Made by a program: the position numbers and the translations under genes. Below the pieces are notes generated by a model. That model was given only the letters and a program-made list of their open reading frames with translations, was not told the origin of the DNA and did no database searches. From Flavobacterium panacagri (lineage in GTDB: Bacteria > Bacteroidota > Bacteroidia > Flavobacteriales > Flavobacteriaceae): a DNA stretch of 64,000 bases. Shown in pieces: positions 34,199-42,940 of the stretch (positions are counted from its first letter, which is position 1; each line of letters begins with the position of its first letter). The stretch spans positions 3,472,001-3,536,000 of the forward strand of contig NZ_CP119766.1 in the NCBI RefSeq assembly GCF_030378165.1. The letters run 5' to 3'.

Positions 34199-35248
34199 TT
34201 ATTTCAGTGTCGTTTTGATTACAATGCCAGCTTGTTGTACGGCTGTTTGAATAGCTGGTACATGGGCAATCGGATTTAAAAGTCCATAATCGTGGATCAA
34301 ACCGTTATATCTCGTTAAGGTTACAGGAACTCCAGCTTCATTAAGCTTTCTGGCATAAGCTTCTCCTTCATCTCTTAAAACATCGTTCTCAGCAGTTTGA
34401 ACTAGAGCAGGAGGTAAGCCTTTTAATTCTGTTAAACTAGCTTGTAATGGAGAAGCATATTTTTCTGTTCTTTTAGCAGTATCAGGTAAATAATTGTCCC
34501 AGAACCATTTCATCATATTTTTAGTTAAGAAACGTCCATTGGCATATAAATTATAAGATTCAGTTTCAAAATTAGCATCCGTTACAGGCCATAATAAAAC
34601 TTGTAATTTAATATGAGGGCCTTTTTTATCTTTCGCCATTAAAGTAATAGCGGCAGTCATGTTACCACCCACGCTATTTCCAACAACAGCTAGGTTTTTC
34701 CCATCTACTCCAATTTCTTTTCCATTTTCAGCTACCCATTGTGTTGCAGCATAAATTTCGTTAATCGCAACTGGATATTTAGCTTCAGGTGATGGCGTAT
34801 AATCAGGGAAAACTGCCACTGCGCCACTTTCTACAACCAAATCTCTTACTAATCTTCTATGAGTAGGATAATCTCCTAAAACCCATCCACCGCCGTGAAT
34901 AAAGATAAATACTGGTGCATTTGCTTTTGCTCCTTTAGGTTTAGTGATATGAATTTTTACTTTTAAGCCGTTCTGAGAAATTACTTTTTCAGTTTCTTCT
35001 ATACCAGAATAATCCACTTCTACTGATTTCTGAGCGCCTACTAAAACATTTCTTGCATCTGTGACAGATAATTGTTCTAATGGTTTTCCGTTACCTGAAT
35101 TTAATGCATTTAAAAAGCTGCGGACTTCTGTAAAGATTTCCGGGTCATTTTGTCCTTTATATGGTCTTTCTTGTGCCATAGCTATTGTATTTAGAGTTAA
35201 TAATGTAACTATAAATATACCTCTTTGTATGGATTGTATTGTTTTCAT
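34199..35248 (-). CDS. Secreted alpha/beta hydrolase (HSL-type esterase)
   Basis: This 349-residue exported esterase has a signal peptide (about 1-25, ending AMAQ). It has the hormone-sensitive-lipase-type oxyanion motif FIHGGGWVLGD (about 116-126), the nucleophile elbow VVGNSVGGNM (Ser about 192), an aspartate in ENDVLRDEGE (about 288) and the catalytic histidine in GLIHDYG (about 319). It probably hydrolyses short-chain esters in the periplasm. It lies 32 nt after an OsmC-type peroxidase gene on the same strand, so the two may be co-transcribed under the nearby AraC regulator. Confidence 0.92.
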   Translation of the reverse strand: MKTIQSIQRGIFIVTLLTLNTIAMAQERPYKGQNDPEIFTEVRSFLNALNSGNGKPLEQLSVTDARNVLVGAQKSVEVDYSGIEETEKVISQNGLKVKIHITKPKGAKANAPVFIFIHGGGWVLGDYPTHRRLVRDLVVESGAVAVFPDYTPSPEAKYPVAINEIYAATQWVAENGKEIGVDGKNLAVVGNSVGGNMTAAITLMAKDKKGPHIKLQVLLWPVTDANFETESYNLYANGRFLTKNMMKWFWDNYLPDTAKRTEKYASPLQASLTELKGLPPALVQTAENDVLRDEGEAYARKLNEAGVPVTLTRYNGLIHDYGLLNPIAHVPAIQTAVQQAGIVIKTTLK

Positions 35249-35280
35249 AATGTATGTTATTTGTTATAAGATTTTGATGT

Positions 35281-35694
35281 TTAGTTGATTAAATTTGCCT
35301 GTAAAACAATTTCGAAAGAAAAAGCCTGGCTTACCGGACACGTTTTTTCGGCGCCCTGAGCAATTTTTAAAAATTCTTCTTCTGTTATTCCCGGAACTTT
35401 AGCATTTAATACTAAAAGAGATTGAGTAATCTTTCCGTCGTTTAAAGTAATAGTTGATTGAGTGGATAATTCCTCAACTGTGAAACCTGCTGTAGTTAAG
35501 TCTAAGCTTAGTTTCATAGTGAAACAGCCAGCGTGAGCAGCTGCTAATAATTCCTCAGGATTAGTTCCGATTCCGTCTGCGAAACGGCTGTTGAAAGAAT
35601 ATTGAGTATTGTTTAATACGGTACTGTCTGTAGTAAGAGTTCCTTTTCCGGTTTTAATGTCACCGTTCCAAACGGCTTGTGCTTTACGTTTCAT
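35281..35694 (-). CDS. OsmC family peroxiredoxin
   Basis: This 137-residue thiol peroxidase has its two redox cysteines in AAHAGCFTM (about residue 57) and AEKTCPVSQAF (about 118), with NPEELLAAAHAG as the family signature. OsmC proteins reduce organic hydroperoxides. It is followed by the secreted esterase (32 nt) and preceded on the same strand by an AraC regulator (77 nt). Confidence 0.94.
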   Translation of the reverse strand: MKRKAQAVWNGDIKTGKGTLTTDSTVLNNTQYSFNSRFADGIGTNPEELLAAAHAGCFTMKLSLDLTTAGFTVEELSTQSTITLNDGKITQSLLVLNAKVPGITEEEFLKIAQGAEKTCPVSQAFSFEIVLQANLIN

Positions 35695-35771
35695 ATCTTT
35701 ATTGTTTTATCATATATAATTTGATAGGACAAAGATATGGCGGTAATAAGCCTCTGAAAATGGATAAAAGT

Positions 35772-36644
35772 CTATTCTAATTGTACATTTTTCCCTTGAA
35801 GGTATTTTTTCTTGAAATTAGACGGAGTGTCGCCAACTTTATTGGTAAAAAGTCGGTTAAAATACGCCGGATCTTCATATCCCAGCTGATAGGCAATCTC
35901 TTTTACACTTAAAGAAGAATACCCCAAAAGCCTTTTAGCTTCCAGAATAATGCGGTCTTTTATAATATCGTTAGGCTGTGTTAATTCCAAACGATTGAAT
36001 TTGTTTGAAAGTGTTTTAGGAGCAACACCCAAAATATCTGCATAATCGGCAACGGTATGTTTGGTTCTGAAATGAATTTCAACCAATCGGCTGAAATCCC
36101 TGAAGAAATCCATTTCTTTAGTAGATTCTTCATTTAAAACTCCCAATTGCTGAATTTTCCAGATTCGCGTGGCTTTAATAATAAGTTGTTTCAAATACGT
36201 TCGAATCATTTCTTCCTGCGAAGAATCAGGCGAAACAAACTCTTCGTGAATCTGATTGAAAATGCCTTCAATAAACAAAACCTCTTTGTCTGGTAAAGTG
36301 GTCATGGGCATTTCGAATATATTATTGAATAACAATCCGTCGCAGGCTACTTCAGCATCATGAATCTGTACACAATAAAAATCACGATTATAGTACATAA
36401 AATAACCCTGCTTTTTTCCTTCCTTATTAATCTGCAGATATTGATTGCTGTTGATGAAAAACAGGGAAGGACTTTTGGTTTGGTATTGTTTAAAATCAAT
36501 CGTAACCTGATAATCTTCCGGCAGATATAAGACCTTTATATAAGCTTTGTATTCGTCACTATTAATTTCTTCGACTGTTTTCTGGTTCAGAATCAGAAAT
36601 CCCAGTTTTTTATAATTCGATTCAAATACAGTATTAAGGTTCAT
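35772..36644 (-). CDS. AraC family transcriptional regulator (upstream of osmC)
   Basis: This 290-residue regulator has a C-terminal AraC-type DNA-binding domain (about 185-285) with helix-turn-helix segments TVADYADILGVAPKTLSNKF and LSVKEIAYQLGYEDPAYFNR, then FTNKVGDTPSNFKKK. The N-terminal ~150 residues form a cupin-like sensory region (YQVTIDFKQYQTKSPSLFFI). It stands directly before osmC on the same strand and may regulate that stress/esterase set (inference). Confidence 0.93.
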   Translation of the reverse strand: MNLNTVFESNYKKLGFLILNQKTVEEINSDEYKAYIKVLYLPEDYQVTIDFKQYQTKSPSLFFINSNQYLQINKEGKKQGYFMYYNRDFYCVQIHDAEVACDGLLFNNIFEMPMTTLPDKEVLFIEGIFNQIHEEFVSPDSSQEEMIRTYLKQLIIKATRIWKIQQLGVLNEESTKEMDFFRDFSRLVEIHFRTKHTVADYADILGVAPKTLSNKFNRLELTQPNDIIKDRIILEAKRLLGYSSLSVKEIAYQLGYEDPAYFNRLFTNKVGDTPSNFKKKYLQGKNVQLE

Positions 36645-36695
36645 TGCGATTGGTTTTGGATTAAAAATACAGATTTTCTTTGGCAGAGCCGAATA

Positions 36696-37256
36696 CTAAT
36701 TGGGACTTATTTGAAGATGTTCGAGTCTTTTACCAACCAAAGTTTTTTCGCCCACAATTTTAAATCCGAGTTTCAGATAAAGATTTTTCGCCAACGGATT
36801 ATCTTCTTCCACCAATAAACCTAAAGTCTGTTTGTTTTGATGGACATATTCATTAATTAGAAAAACAAGCAATTTAGAACCAATTCCTTTTCCCTGATGA
36901 TTTGGGTTTACGCCCAAAGAATCGATATAAAATTCACCGGCACGTGTTTCAAATTCCGGATCAAATTCCGGATTATAATGTGCTCTAACGTATTCTATAA
37001 TTGGATTTCGCAAAGCTTCTATATCAGAACCGTTGTAAACATTGACTGCACCAATGATTTCGTTGTTTTCCTCGGCCACAAAACAATTCTGATAAGAATA
37101 CTGATTGCTTTCTCTTTCGATGAAATATTCCAGGAAGTCTTTCGCGGAAGCGTAATCTTTCTTAGCTAAAAATTTATAGACAATATCTTCCATTGCTAAT
37201 AATAATATAGGTGCAATATATTTAGAATCGGATTTGTTGGCTTTTCTGACATTCAT
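36696..37256 (-). CDS. GNAT family N-acetyltransferase
   Basis: This 186-residue acetyltransferase has the acetyl-CoA loop in GVNPNHQGKGIGSKLLVFLI (about residues 117-136), preceded by the core strand FYIDSL and followed by LGLLVEEDNPLAKNLYLKLGF (the typical motif B; about 146 on). The substrate, whether small molecule or protein N-terminus, cannot be inferred. It is apparently monocistronic. Confidence 0.92.
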   Translation of the reverse strand: MNVRKANKSDSKYIAPILLLAMEDIVYKFLAKKDYASAKDFLEYFIERESNQYSYQNCFVAEENNEIIGAVNVYNGSDIEALRNPIIEYVRAHYNPEFDPEFETRAGEFYIDSLGVNPNHQGKGIGSKLLVFLINEYVHQNKQTLGLLVEEDNPLAKNLYLKLGFKIVGEKTLVGKRLEHLQISPN

Positions 37257-37292
37257 GTTAAGAAATTTAGATGTAACAAATTTAAAGTTTTA

Positions 37293-37390
37293 TTTAAACA
37301 CATAGAAGCTTAGCTTTCACCATTGCTGTTTTACACTCAATCTTCTCATCCTTCCTTCGTGATAAACAGTGGGGGAGACTATGTGTGAAA
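37293..37390. repeat. CACATAG-type element, degenerate copy
   Basis: It begins TTTAAACACATAGAAGCTTAG and ends CTATGTGTGAAAAAA, with unrelated sequence between. It belongs to the family whose best copies are at 40418-40625, 53126-53267 and 56461-56652. Confidence 0.55.
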
Positions 37391-37399
37391 AAATATATT

Positions 37400-37687
37400 C
37401 TCCCGCAGATTCTGCAGATTTAGCAGATTAATTCTGGAAACATCTGAATAATCCGCTAAATCTGCGAGAAAAAGAATTCTATCTAAATAGTCAATATATT
37501 TTCACGTAGATTTATAAGGATTTGAGCAGATTAAAAAAGATCTATGTTTATCTGCTAAATCTGCAGAATCTGCGTGAAACAAAAAATCTTAGTCTCTTTA
37601 AAAAAAATATATTTCTCCCGCAGATTCGGCAGATATTGCAGATTTGAATTGGAAATATCTGCATAATCTACTAAATCTGCGGGAGAA
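37400..37687. repeat. Three tandem CCCGCAGATT palindromic elements
   Basis: Three ~75-80 bp imperfect palindromes lie at about 37400-37470, 37502-37580 and 37615-37687. Each starts like CTCCCGCAGATTCTGCAGAT and ends with the reverse complement (AAATCTGCGGGAGAAA). A relic of the family follows azoR (about 19143-19222). They fill most of the gap 37257-37801; there is no gene in it. A -7-like TATCTTTG lies at 37763-37770 before the next gene. Confidence 0.75.
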
Positions 37688-37801
37688 AAAAACTTTAGCC
37701 CTTTGAAAAAAATATACAAATTTTGCCCCAACTTATACCAACATTAACATTCAAACAGCGACTATCTTTGTTACTATATTTTAAACTAAAAATTTAAAAC
37801 A

Positions 37802-38815
37802 ATGAAAGCAATAGGATTTAAAACCTCATTATCTATAGAAGAAAAAGACAGTTTCATGGAATTTGAAACTGCGAAACCAATACCCGGAGCACACGATTTA
37901 TTGGTAAAAATCGATGCCATTTCAGTAAATCCGGTCGATTTTAAAATTCGCCAGAGCGCTGCAAAAGATACTATTTTGGAAACACCAAAAATTATCGGCT
38001 GGGATGCTGTCGGAATTGTACAGGCAGTTGGCGAAAAAGTCACTTTATTTGAAGTAGGCGATCTAGTATATTATGCCGGAGATATTACCAAGCAAGGAAG
38101 TAATGCCGAATTTCAGATTATTGATGAAAGAATTGTCGGTAGAAAGCCAAAAACACTCAGCGCTGAAGAATCAGCTGTAATTCCGTTAACCGCTTTAACG
38201 GCTTGGGAAATTCTGTTTGACCGAATCAGAATTAATGCTGACAAAGACAAAGGAAAATCAATTTTGATCATTGGAGGCGCTGGTGGAGTGGGTTCGATTG
38301 CGATTCAATTGGCTAAGAAAATGGCAGGATTAACAGTTATTGCAACTGCATCGCGTCCTGAAACTATTGATTGGTGCAAACAACAAGGAGCCGATTTTGT
38401 GGTTGATCATAAAGATTTAGTGGCATCGGTAAGAGAAGCAGGTTTTGAAAACGTTGATTTTATTCTGGATTTTGTAGACACCAATGCTTATTGGGATACC
38501 ATGGTTGAATTAATTAAACCTCAAGGACATATCGCTTCGATTACAGGAAGTGCAGAACCTGTAGTTTTGAATAAACTGAAAAGCAAAAGTGTTTCTTTTT
38601 CCTGGGAATTGATGTACACCCGCTCTATGTATCAAACAGAAGACATGGTAGAACAACATAATATTCTCAATATTGTTGCTGATTTGCTGGACGATGGTAT
38701 ATTGAAAACAACTCTAAAAGAAACCTACAACGGACTTACAGCTGAAAATTTGAAAAAAGCACATCAGCGTTTAGAATCGGGAAAAACAATTGGTAAAATT
38801 GCCATTAAATTCTAA
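37802..38815 (+). CDS. Zinc-binding alcohol dehydrogenase family / quinone-oxidoreductase-like MDR protein
   Basis: This 337-residue medium-chain reductase has a GroES-like N-terminal half (HDLLVKIDAISVNPVDFKIR, about residues 30-49) and an NADPH-binding Rossmann half with ILIIGGAGGVGSIAIQLAKK (about 157-176) and VIATASRPETIDWCKQ. I see no clear structural-zinc cysteines, so it is probably a zinc-free quinone reductase-like enzyme acting on quinones or enones. It is followed by a DoxX gene after about 150 nt. Confidence 0.9.
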   Translation: MKAIGFKTSLSIEEKDSFMEFETAKPIPGAHDLLVKIDAISVNPVDFKIRQSAAKDTILETPKIIGWDAVGIVQAVGEKVTLFEVGDLVYYAGDITKQGSNAEFQIIDERIVGRKPKTLSAEESAVIPLTALTAWEILFDRIRINADKDKGKSILIIGGAGGVGSIAIQLAKKMAGLTVIATASRPETIDWCKQQGADFVVDHKDLVASVREAGFENVDFILDFVDTNAYWDTMVELIKPQGHIASITGSAEPVVLNKLKSKSVSFSWELMYTRSMYQTEDMVEQHNILNIVADLLDDGILKTTLKETYNGLTAENLKKAHQRLESGKTIGKIAIKF

Positions 38816-38965
38816 GAAGTTCTTTTTTAAGGACTTGCGTTTATTGATAAATATTATTTAGAATAATTTTAAATAGTATTATTTTGATGTCAACAATTTT
38901 TGTATTTTAGCCGAATTACAAGCCTAATTTGTATTTCATTTTTTAAAACCCAAAACAAAATTGTT

Positions 38966-39352
38966 ATGATTTCAAAAAACACAGACCTTGGATTATTACT
39001 AATAAGAATCAGCGTTGGAGGTTTAATGCTTTTCCACGGAATTTCAAAAGTGCTTCACGGAATTTCTTTCCTTGTAGACAATATGGGCGCATTTGGATAT
39101 GCTGTTTATATTGGTGAAGTTTTAGCACCATTAGCTATTTTAGTAGGTTTCCGTACTAGAATAGCAGCAGTTCTTCTTGCCTTTACCTGTATAGTAGCGA
39201 TTGCTGTGGCACACGCTCAGGATATTTTCTCGATTAGCGAACACGGAGGATATGCTAATGAACTCTTGATGCTTTATCTTTTAGGTTCGATTGGATTATT
39301 CTTTACAGGAGCAGGAAAATATGCTGTTTCTAAAAATAATAAATGGGACTAG
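38966..39352 (+). CDS. DoxX family membrane protein (second)
   Basis: This is a 128-residue four-span protein (MISKNTDLGLLLIRISVGGL start). Family-typical features are LMLFHGISKVLHGI (about 17-30), YIGEVLAPLAILVGFRTRIA (about 49-68) and HAQDIFSISEHGGYANELLM, ending LGSIGLFFTGAGKYAVSK. The open frame extends 22 codons upstream to 38900, but the ATG at 38966 fits the family N-terminus. It lies downstream of the MDR reductase; both may be part of a redox response. Terminated by the hairpin at 39374-39405. Confidence 0.9.
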   Translation: MISKNTDLGLLLIRISVGGLMLFHGISKVLHGISFLVDNMGAFGYAVYIGEVLAPLAILVGFRTRIAAVLLAFTCIVAIAVAHAQDIFSISEHGGYANELLMLYLLGSIGLFFTGAGKYAVSKNNKWD

Positions 39353-39373
39353 TTTATTCATTTTACAAATAAC

Positions 39374-39405
39374 AAAAGCTCTAAATTTCGATTTAGAGCT
39401 TTTTT
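39374..39405 (+). terminator. Terminator after DoxX
   Basis: AAAAGCTCTAAAT and ATTTAGAGCTTTTTT pair around a TTCG tetraloop with a T-tract, 22 nt after the stop. The remaining gap to 39663 has only a decayed CGCAAAG-type relic at about 39485-39540. Confidence 0.9.
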
Positions 39406-39663
39406 GTTTCAAGCGTGAAAAATTGTATTATAAAGATTTATATACAAAATAGAGAATCTTTGCAAACTTTAAAATAAAATGAACTACCTAAACCTTGCGT
39501 TCTTTGAGAAAATCTTTTGCGAACTTTGCGTTACAAAAAAACTAACTTCTATCGGATAAAATTACATTTTCACCGAGCAGATACTATGTTCTACCGATCA
39601 CAATTTTAATTAATATACTCTAGATATACTTTTGATTCCAATTAAAACCTTAAAATCAAAAAT

Positions 39664-40401
39664 ATGTCACCATTATCACCGTTTATCTGGATCGTAGTTA
39701 TTTCGCCACTTCTACTATTGGCCTATTTTAAAACAGAGAAATCAAACCTTAAATATGTAGCTTTTTTTATTCTTTATTTTTTGGCGGATATATTTTTACA
39801 ACAATATGGAAAAGTAGTATTGCCACTTGATTTTATTGGTTTGAAGTTCAATTGGTCAGGAAAAATCCTGAGCTTAATTTTAGGTTTGATTGTTATTTTT
39901 TCAGTTTCCAAAGAAGAGAGAATCAAAATCGGATTTACCTCGAAAACCAATTCAAAAACACAATTAAAGTTTGGATTGCTGTTTTTTCTGGGATTCACTT
40001 TATTTGATTTCGTTTTTAAAATGATCTTATTTCCAAAAGGCGGAACATTCGATTTAGAAACTTTTCTTTTTCAGGCGACAATGCCGGGCTTAACAGAAGA
40101 AATTGCTTTTAGAGGGATTTCTTTATGGCTTTTAAATAAAGCTTTTGCGCCAAAATGGAAGTATCGCGGAATAGAATTTGGCTGGTCGTTTGTCATTATA
40201 ACCGTTTTATTTGGAGTAGGGCACGGAATGGTTTTAGATCAGGATTTGCATTTAAAGTTTGATATTATAACCATAGTATATTTAACGCTGATTTCGTCTT
40301 TAAGCGTTGGTGTTTTAAGATGTTTTTCAGGGAATCTGATTTATTCTATTTTAGGACATAATACGATAAATTTGATAAATGCTTTAATTAGAATTTTATA
40401 A
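39664..40401 (+). CDS. CPBP family intramembrane metalloprotease
   Basis: This 245-residue membrane protein has seven or so spans. The CAAX-protease/bacteriocin-processing motif is clear: GLTEEIAFRGISLWLL (glutamates and arginine of EExxxR, about residues 140-155), then FGVGHGMVL (first histidine, about 182-190) and YSILGHNTINLI (about 227-238). It is probably an inner-membrane peptidase; the substrate is unknown. It precedes a LytS/LytTR pair across a repeat element, but no functional link is shown. Confidence 0.92.
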   Translation: MSPLSPFIWIVVISPLLLLAYFKTEKSNLKYVAFFILYFLADIFLQQYGKVVLPLDFIGLKFNWSGKILSLILGLIVIFSVSKEERIKIGFTSKTNSKTQLKFGLLFFLGFTLFDFVFKMILFPKGGTFDLETFLFQATMPGLTEEIAFRGISLWLLNKAFAPKWKYRGIEFGWSFVIITVLFGVGHGMVLDQDLHLKFDIITIVYLTLISSLSVGVLRCFSGNLIYSILGHNTINLINALIRIL

Positions 40402-40417
40402 TTTTTTGTGTGGATTA

Positions 40418-40625
40418 TTTTTAAACACATAGAAACATAGTCATTTGTTTGTCTAAAAAAGAATAGAGAAAGAAACTAGTTTCTCACACATAGATGCACT
40501 TAAAGATAATGAAGCTTTGTCAAAGTTTAAAACTTTGACAAAGCTCTGTACGCAATACTATGTGTATTTTAAACAAGTGAAACGCCTTTAACCTAAAAGA
40601 AAAACTATGTTTCTATGTGTTTAAT
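40418..40625. repeat. CACATAG-type element, full copy with internal hairpin
   Basis: The left end TTTTTAAACACATAGAAACA and right end CTATGTTTCTATGTGTTTAA are inverted repeats about 205 bp apart. Inside are a long hairpin (about 40513-40545, AGCTTTGTCAAAGTTT and its reverse complement) and the conserved segment AAGTGAAACGCCTTT. There is no coding capacity. It fills most of the gap 40402-40682. Confidence 0.8.
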
Positions 40626-40682
40626 ATTATACCAACAAGAAAAAAATAAATTATATTTGAAACTGCTTTACAACTGTATTAC

Positions 40683-41852
40683 ATGCCAAATACCACAACT
40701 GCTTCGGGCTATTTTTTAGATAAAATAGCGTCCTTAAACTTTGATCTGTTTTTTACCAAAAGAAATCGAATTTTACTACATGTTTTAATGTGGCTTGGAT
40801 TTTCTGTTTTACTGTTTTTGAGCTATGTAATCGGTTATCATTTGGTTTATTCTGATGCCGTTCCGCTTACAATCAGAATGACTTTGGTTAATATCATTGT
40901 CTTTTATATGTTGTTTTATCTGTTGCTTCCAAAGATTTTTTCGGGAAGCAAAACCAAAATTATAGTGCTTTTAATCTTGGTTTTTCCGATTTCGATCTTT
41001 CTTTGGATGGCTTCAACGTACTTTATTTCCCTTTTGTATTATGCTTTAGGTCTTGAAGTTGATTTTGGAGAATTAAAAGGCGTAATCAAAATGAGTGCAG
41101 AACAGACTTTTTTGGAAGCTGTTTCCTTAAAAAGAATGCTTTCGCAGACGATCATTATTATCTCATTGCTTTCTCCTTTTTGCTTTGCTAAAATTCTGGT
41201 TGAAATTGTAAAACTCTACCACAAGAAATTTCAGGTAGAGAAAGAGAAAATGGCATTGGAAATTCAGAACATTCAAATGGAAAAGGATTTTCTGAAAGCG
41301 CAATTAAATCCGCATTTTTTATTTAATACTTTGAATAATTTATACGGATTAACGGTTAGGAAAGACAATCTAGCGCCAGAAATTATCCTGAATCTTTCGG
41401 ATATTATGAGTTATACTTTGTATGAATCAAATACTGAAATCGTTCGCCTAGAGAAAGAACTGGATTTTATCCAAAATTATATCGCTTTAGAAAAGATGCG
41501 TTATGCTGATGAAGCCAATATTCAGGTTAATATTGAAGGAGAAAACCAAACAGCTGGACTTTTTATTGCGCCGTTACTGACTTTTACTTTCATTGAAAAT
41601 GCTTTTAAATACGGATTAAAAAGCACTCAAAATGCCTTTGTAAAACTGGATATTAAGATTGAAAACAGCACGTTTTGGTTCAGTTTAGAAAATGATGTTG
41701 ATGAAAGTTTTACAACGGATAATTTCGGCGGAATAGGAGTAGAAAACGCCCGTAAACGTCTGGAATTATTGTATCCGAATCAATACGAATTGGAAATTGA
41801 AAATCAAAAATCTTCCTTTAAAGTCGATTTAAAAATAGTTTTAAGAAAGTAA
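40683..41852 (+). CDS. LytS/YehU-type sensor histidine kinase
   Basis: This 389-residue kinase has four spans in the N-terminal half (about 29-50, 62-85, 97-125, 155-180). A coiled helix follows, then a His_kinase domain with the phosphoacceptor in LNPHFLFNTLNNLYGLT (about residue 205), YVALEKMRY-like IALEKMRYADE, and the ATP-binding segments LTFTFIENAFKYGLK (about 298-312) and NFGGIGVENARKRLELL. Its stop overlaps the start of the response regulator by one base (TAATG), so they are translationally coupled. The signal is unknown. Confidence 0.94.
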   Translation: MPNTTTASGYFLDKIASLNFDLFFTKRNRILLHVLMWLGFSVLLFLSYVIGYHLVYSDAVPLTIRMTLVNIIVFYMLFYLLLPKIFSGSKTKIIVLLILVFPISIFLWMASTYFISLLYYALGLEVDFGELKGVIKMSAEQTFLEAVSLKRMLSQTIIIISLLSPFCFAKILVEIVKLYHKKFQVEKEKMALEIQNIQMEKDFLKAQLNPHFLFNTLNNLYGLTVRKDNLAPEIILNLSDIMSYTLYESNTEIVRLEKELDFIQNYIALEKMRYADEANIQVNIEGENQTAGLFIAPLLTFTFIENAFKYGLKSTQNAFVKLDIKIENSTFWFSLENDVDESFTTDNFGGIGVENARKRLELLYPNQYELEIENQKSSFKVDLKIVLRK

Positions 41853-42559
41853 TGGAAAAGTTGAAATGCATTGTCGTAGATGACGAACCGATTGCTAGAG
41901 ATATCATAGAATCTTTTATCAGCGAAATTCCTTTTCTGCAATTGGAAGCTTCATTTGGAGAACCTTCAAAAGCTTTAATGCACCTGCAGGAAAATACAAT
42001 TGATATTGTGTTCAGTGATATCGAAATGCCCAAATTTACAGGTTTAGAACTGGCACAAGCGCTTACAAATCCTCCTGTCATTATTTTTATAACCGCGCAC
42101 CGCAATTTTGCTTTGGACGGATTTGAAACCGGTGCTTCAGATTATCTGGTAAAACCCGTTCGTTTCGATCGTTTTTTAAAAGCGGTAAATCGCGCCAAAG
42201 AATACCTTTCATTAAAGAAAACAGCTTCTGTACATCAAATCAATTCAGATCGCATTTTTATTAAATCGGAAGGAAAACTGATTAAGATTTTATTGAATGA
42301 AATCCTTTATGTAGAAGCGCAGGACGATTATTTGAAATTTGTCATTAACGGCGGATCTTACATGACTTTAGGGACTCTAAAAGCAATGGAAGAAGTTTTG
42401 AAACTCCCGATGTTCTTTCGCGTCCAGCGTTCTTTTATCCTAAATCTTGAATCGGTTAGAAGCTTAAATGGAAATAGAATCGAATTGATTGATGGAAAGA
42501 ACATTTCTGTGGCTTTGAATAAAAAGGAGGAATTGTATTTGTTGTTAGGGATTAGATAA
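41852..42559 (+). CDS. LytTR family response regulator
   Basis: This 235-residue regulator has an N-terminal receiver (VVDDEPIARDII; phosphoacceptor Asp in VFSDIEMP, about residue 54; Lys in YLVKPVRFDRFL, about 104). A C-terminal LytTR DNA-binding domain follows (about 125-230; IFIKSEGKLIKILLNEILYV, FFRVQRSFILNLESV). It is coupled to the preceding histidine kinase. LytTR regulators bind paired imperfect direct repeats; none was identified convincingly here. Confidence 0.95.
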   Translation: MEKLKCIVVDDEPIARDIIESFISEIPFLQLEASFGEPSKALMHLQENTIDIVFSDIEMPKFTGLELAQALTNPPVIIFITAHRNFALDGFETGASDYLVKPVRFDRFLKAVNRAKEYLSLKKTASVHQINSDRIFIKSEGKLIKILLNEILYVEAQDDYLKFVINGGSYMTLGTLKAMEEVLKLPMFFRVQRSFILNLESVRSLNGNRIELIDGKNISVALNKKEELYLLLGIR

Positions 42560-42574
42560 TTTTTTTTAACCGCA

Positions 42575-42592
42575 ATCCCGATAACTATCGGG
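42575..42592. repeat. CCCGATAACTATCGGG palindrome inside a CGCAAAG-type relic
   Basis: TCCCGATAACTATCGGGG differs from the perfect copies elsewhere by one central base and the last base. It interrupts TTTAACCGCAA / GCAAAGGATTT, a relic of the CGCAAAG family spanning about 42565-42625. Confidence 0.7.
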
Positions 42593-42689
42593 GGCAAAGG
42601 ATTTTCGCAAAGAAACGCAAGGTTTAGTTATTACATTTTATTTTAAGTTCGAAGAGAGATAACTAAAAGCTCCAATTTTCAAACATAGA

Positions 42690-42765
42690 CCGCGGTTTCA
42701 ACCGCGGGGACGTCCAGATATGCATTGTGTTATATACATTGTGTTCCTGCGGTTGAAACCGCAGG
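42690..42765. repeat. Paired GGTTGAAACC palindromes (REP-like)
   Basis: CCGCGGTTTCAACCGCGG (42690-42707, preceded by ACATAGA) and CCTGCGGTTGAAACCGCAGG (42746-42765, followed by CTATATTTT) face each other in inverted orientation, as in paired REP units. The gap 42560-42940 has no gene; a further CACATAG-type end lies at 42870-42936. Confidence 0.7.
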
Positions 42766-42940
42766 CTATATTTTAAAAACATTCTGTACTTAGTTTTTTA
42801 TAACTCTTTACTATTCCTTAAAGTTTGTCATTGCAAGAAACTCAACAAAAATTGGCAATTAAACTATTGCTATGTGTTTTGATGTAAATGAAATGCCTTT
42901 TTGCGTTAGTAATATCTATGTTTCTATGTGTTTAAAATAA

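Noticed and set aside
39485..39540. Possible gene or RNA in the gap before the CPBP protease
   Set aside because: The sequence is a decayed CGCAAAG repeat relic without an open frame or stable structure.
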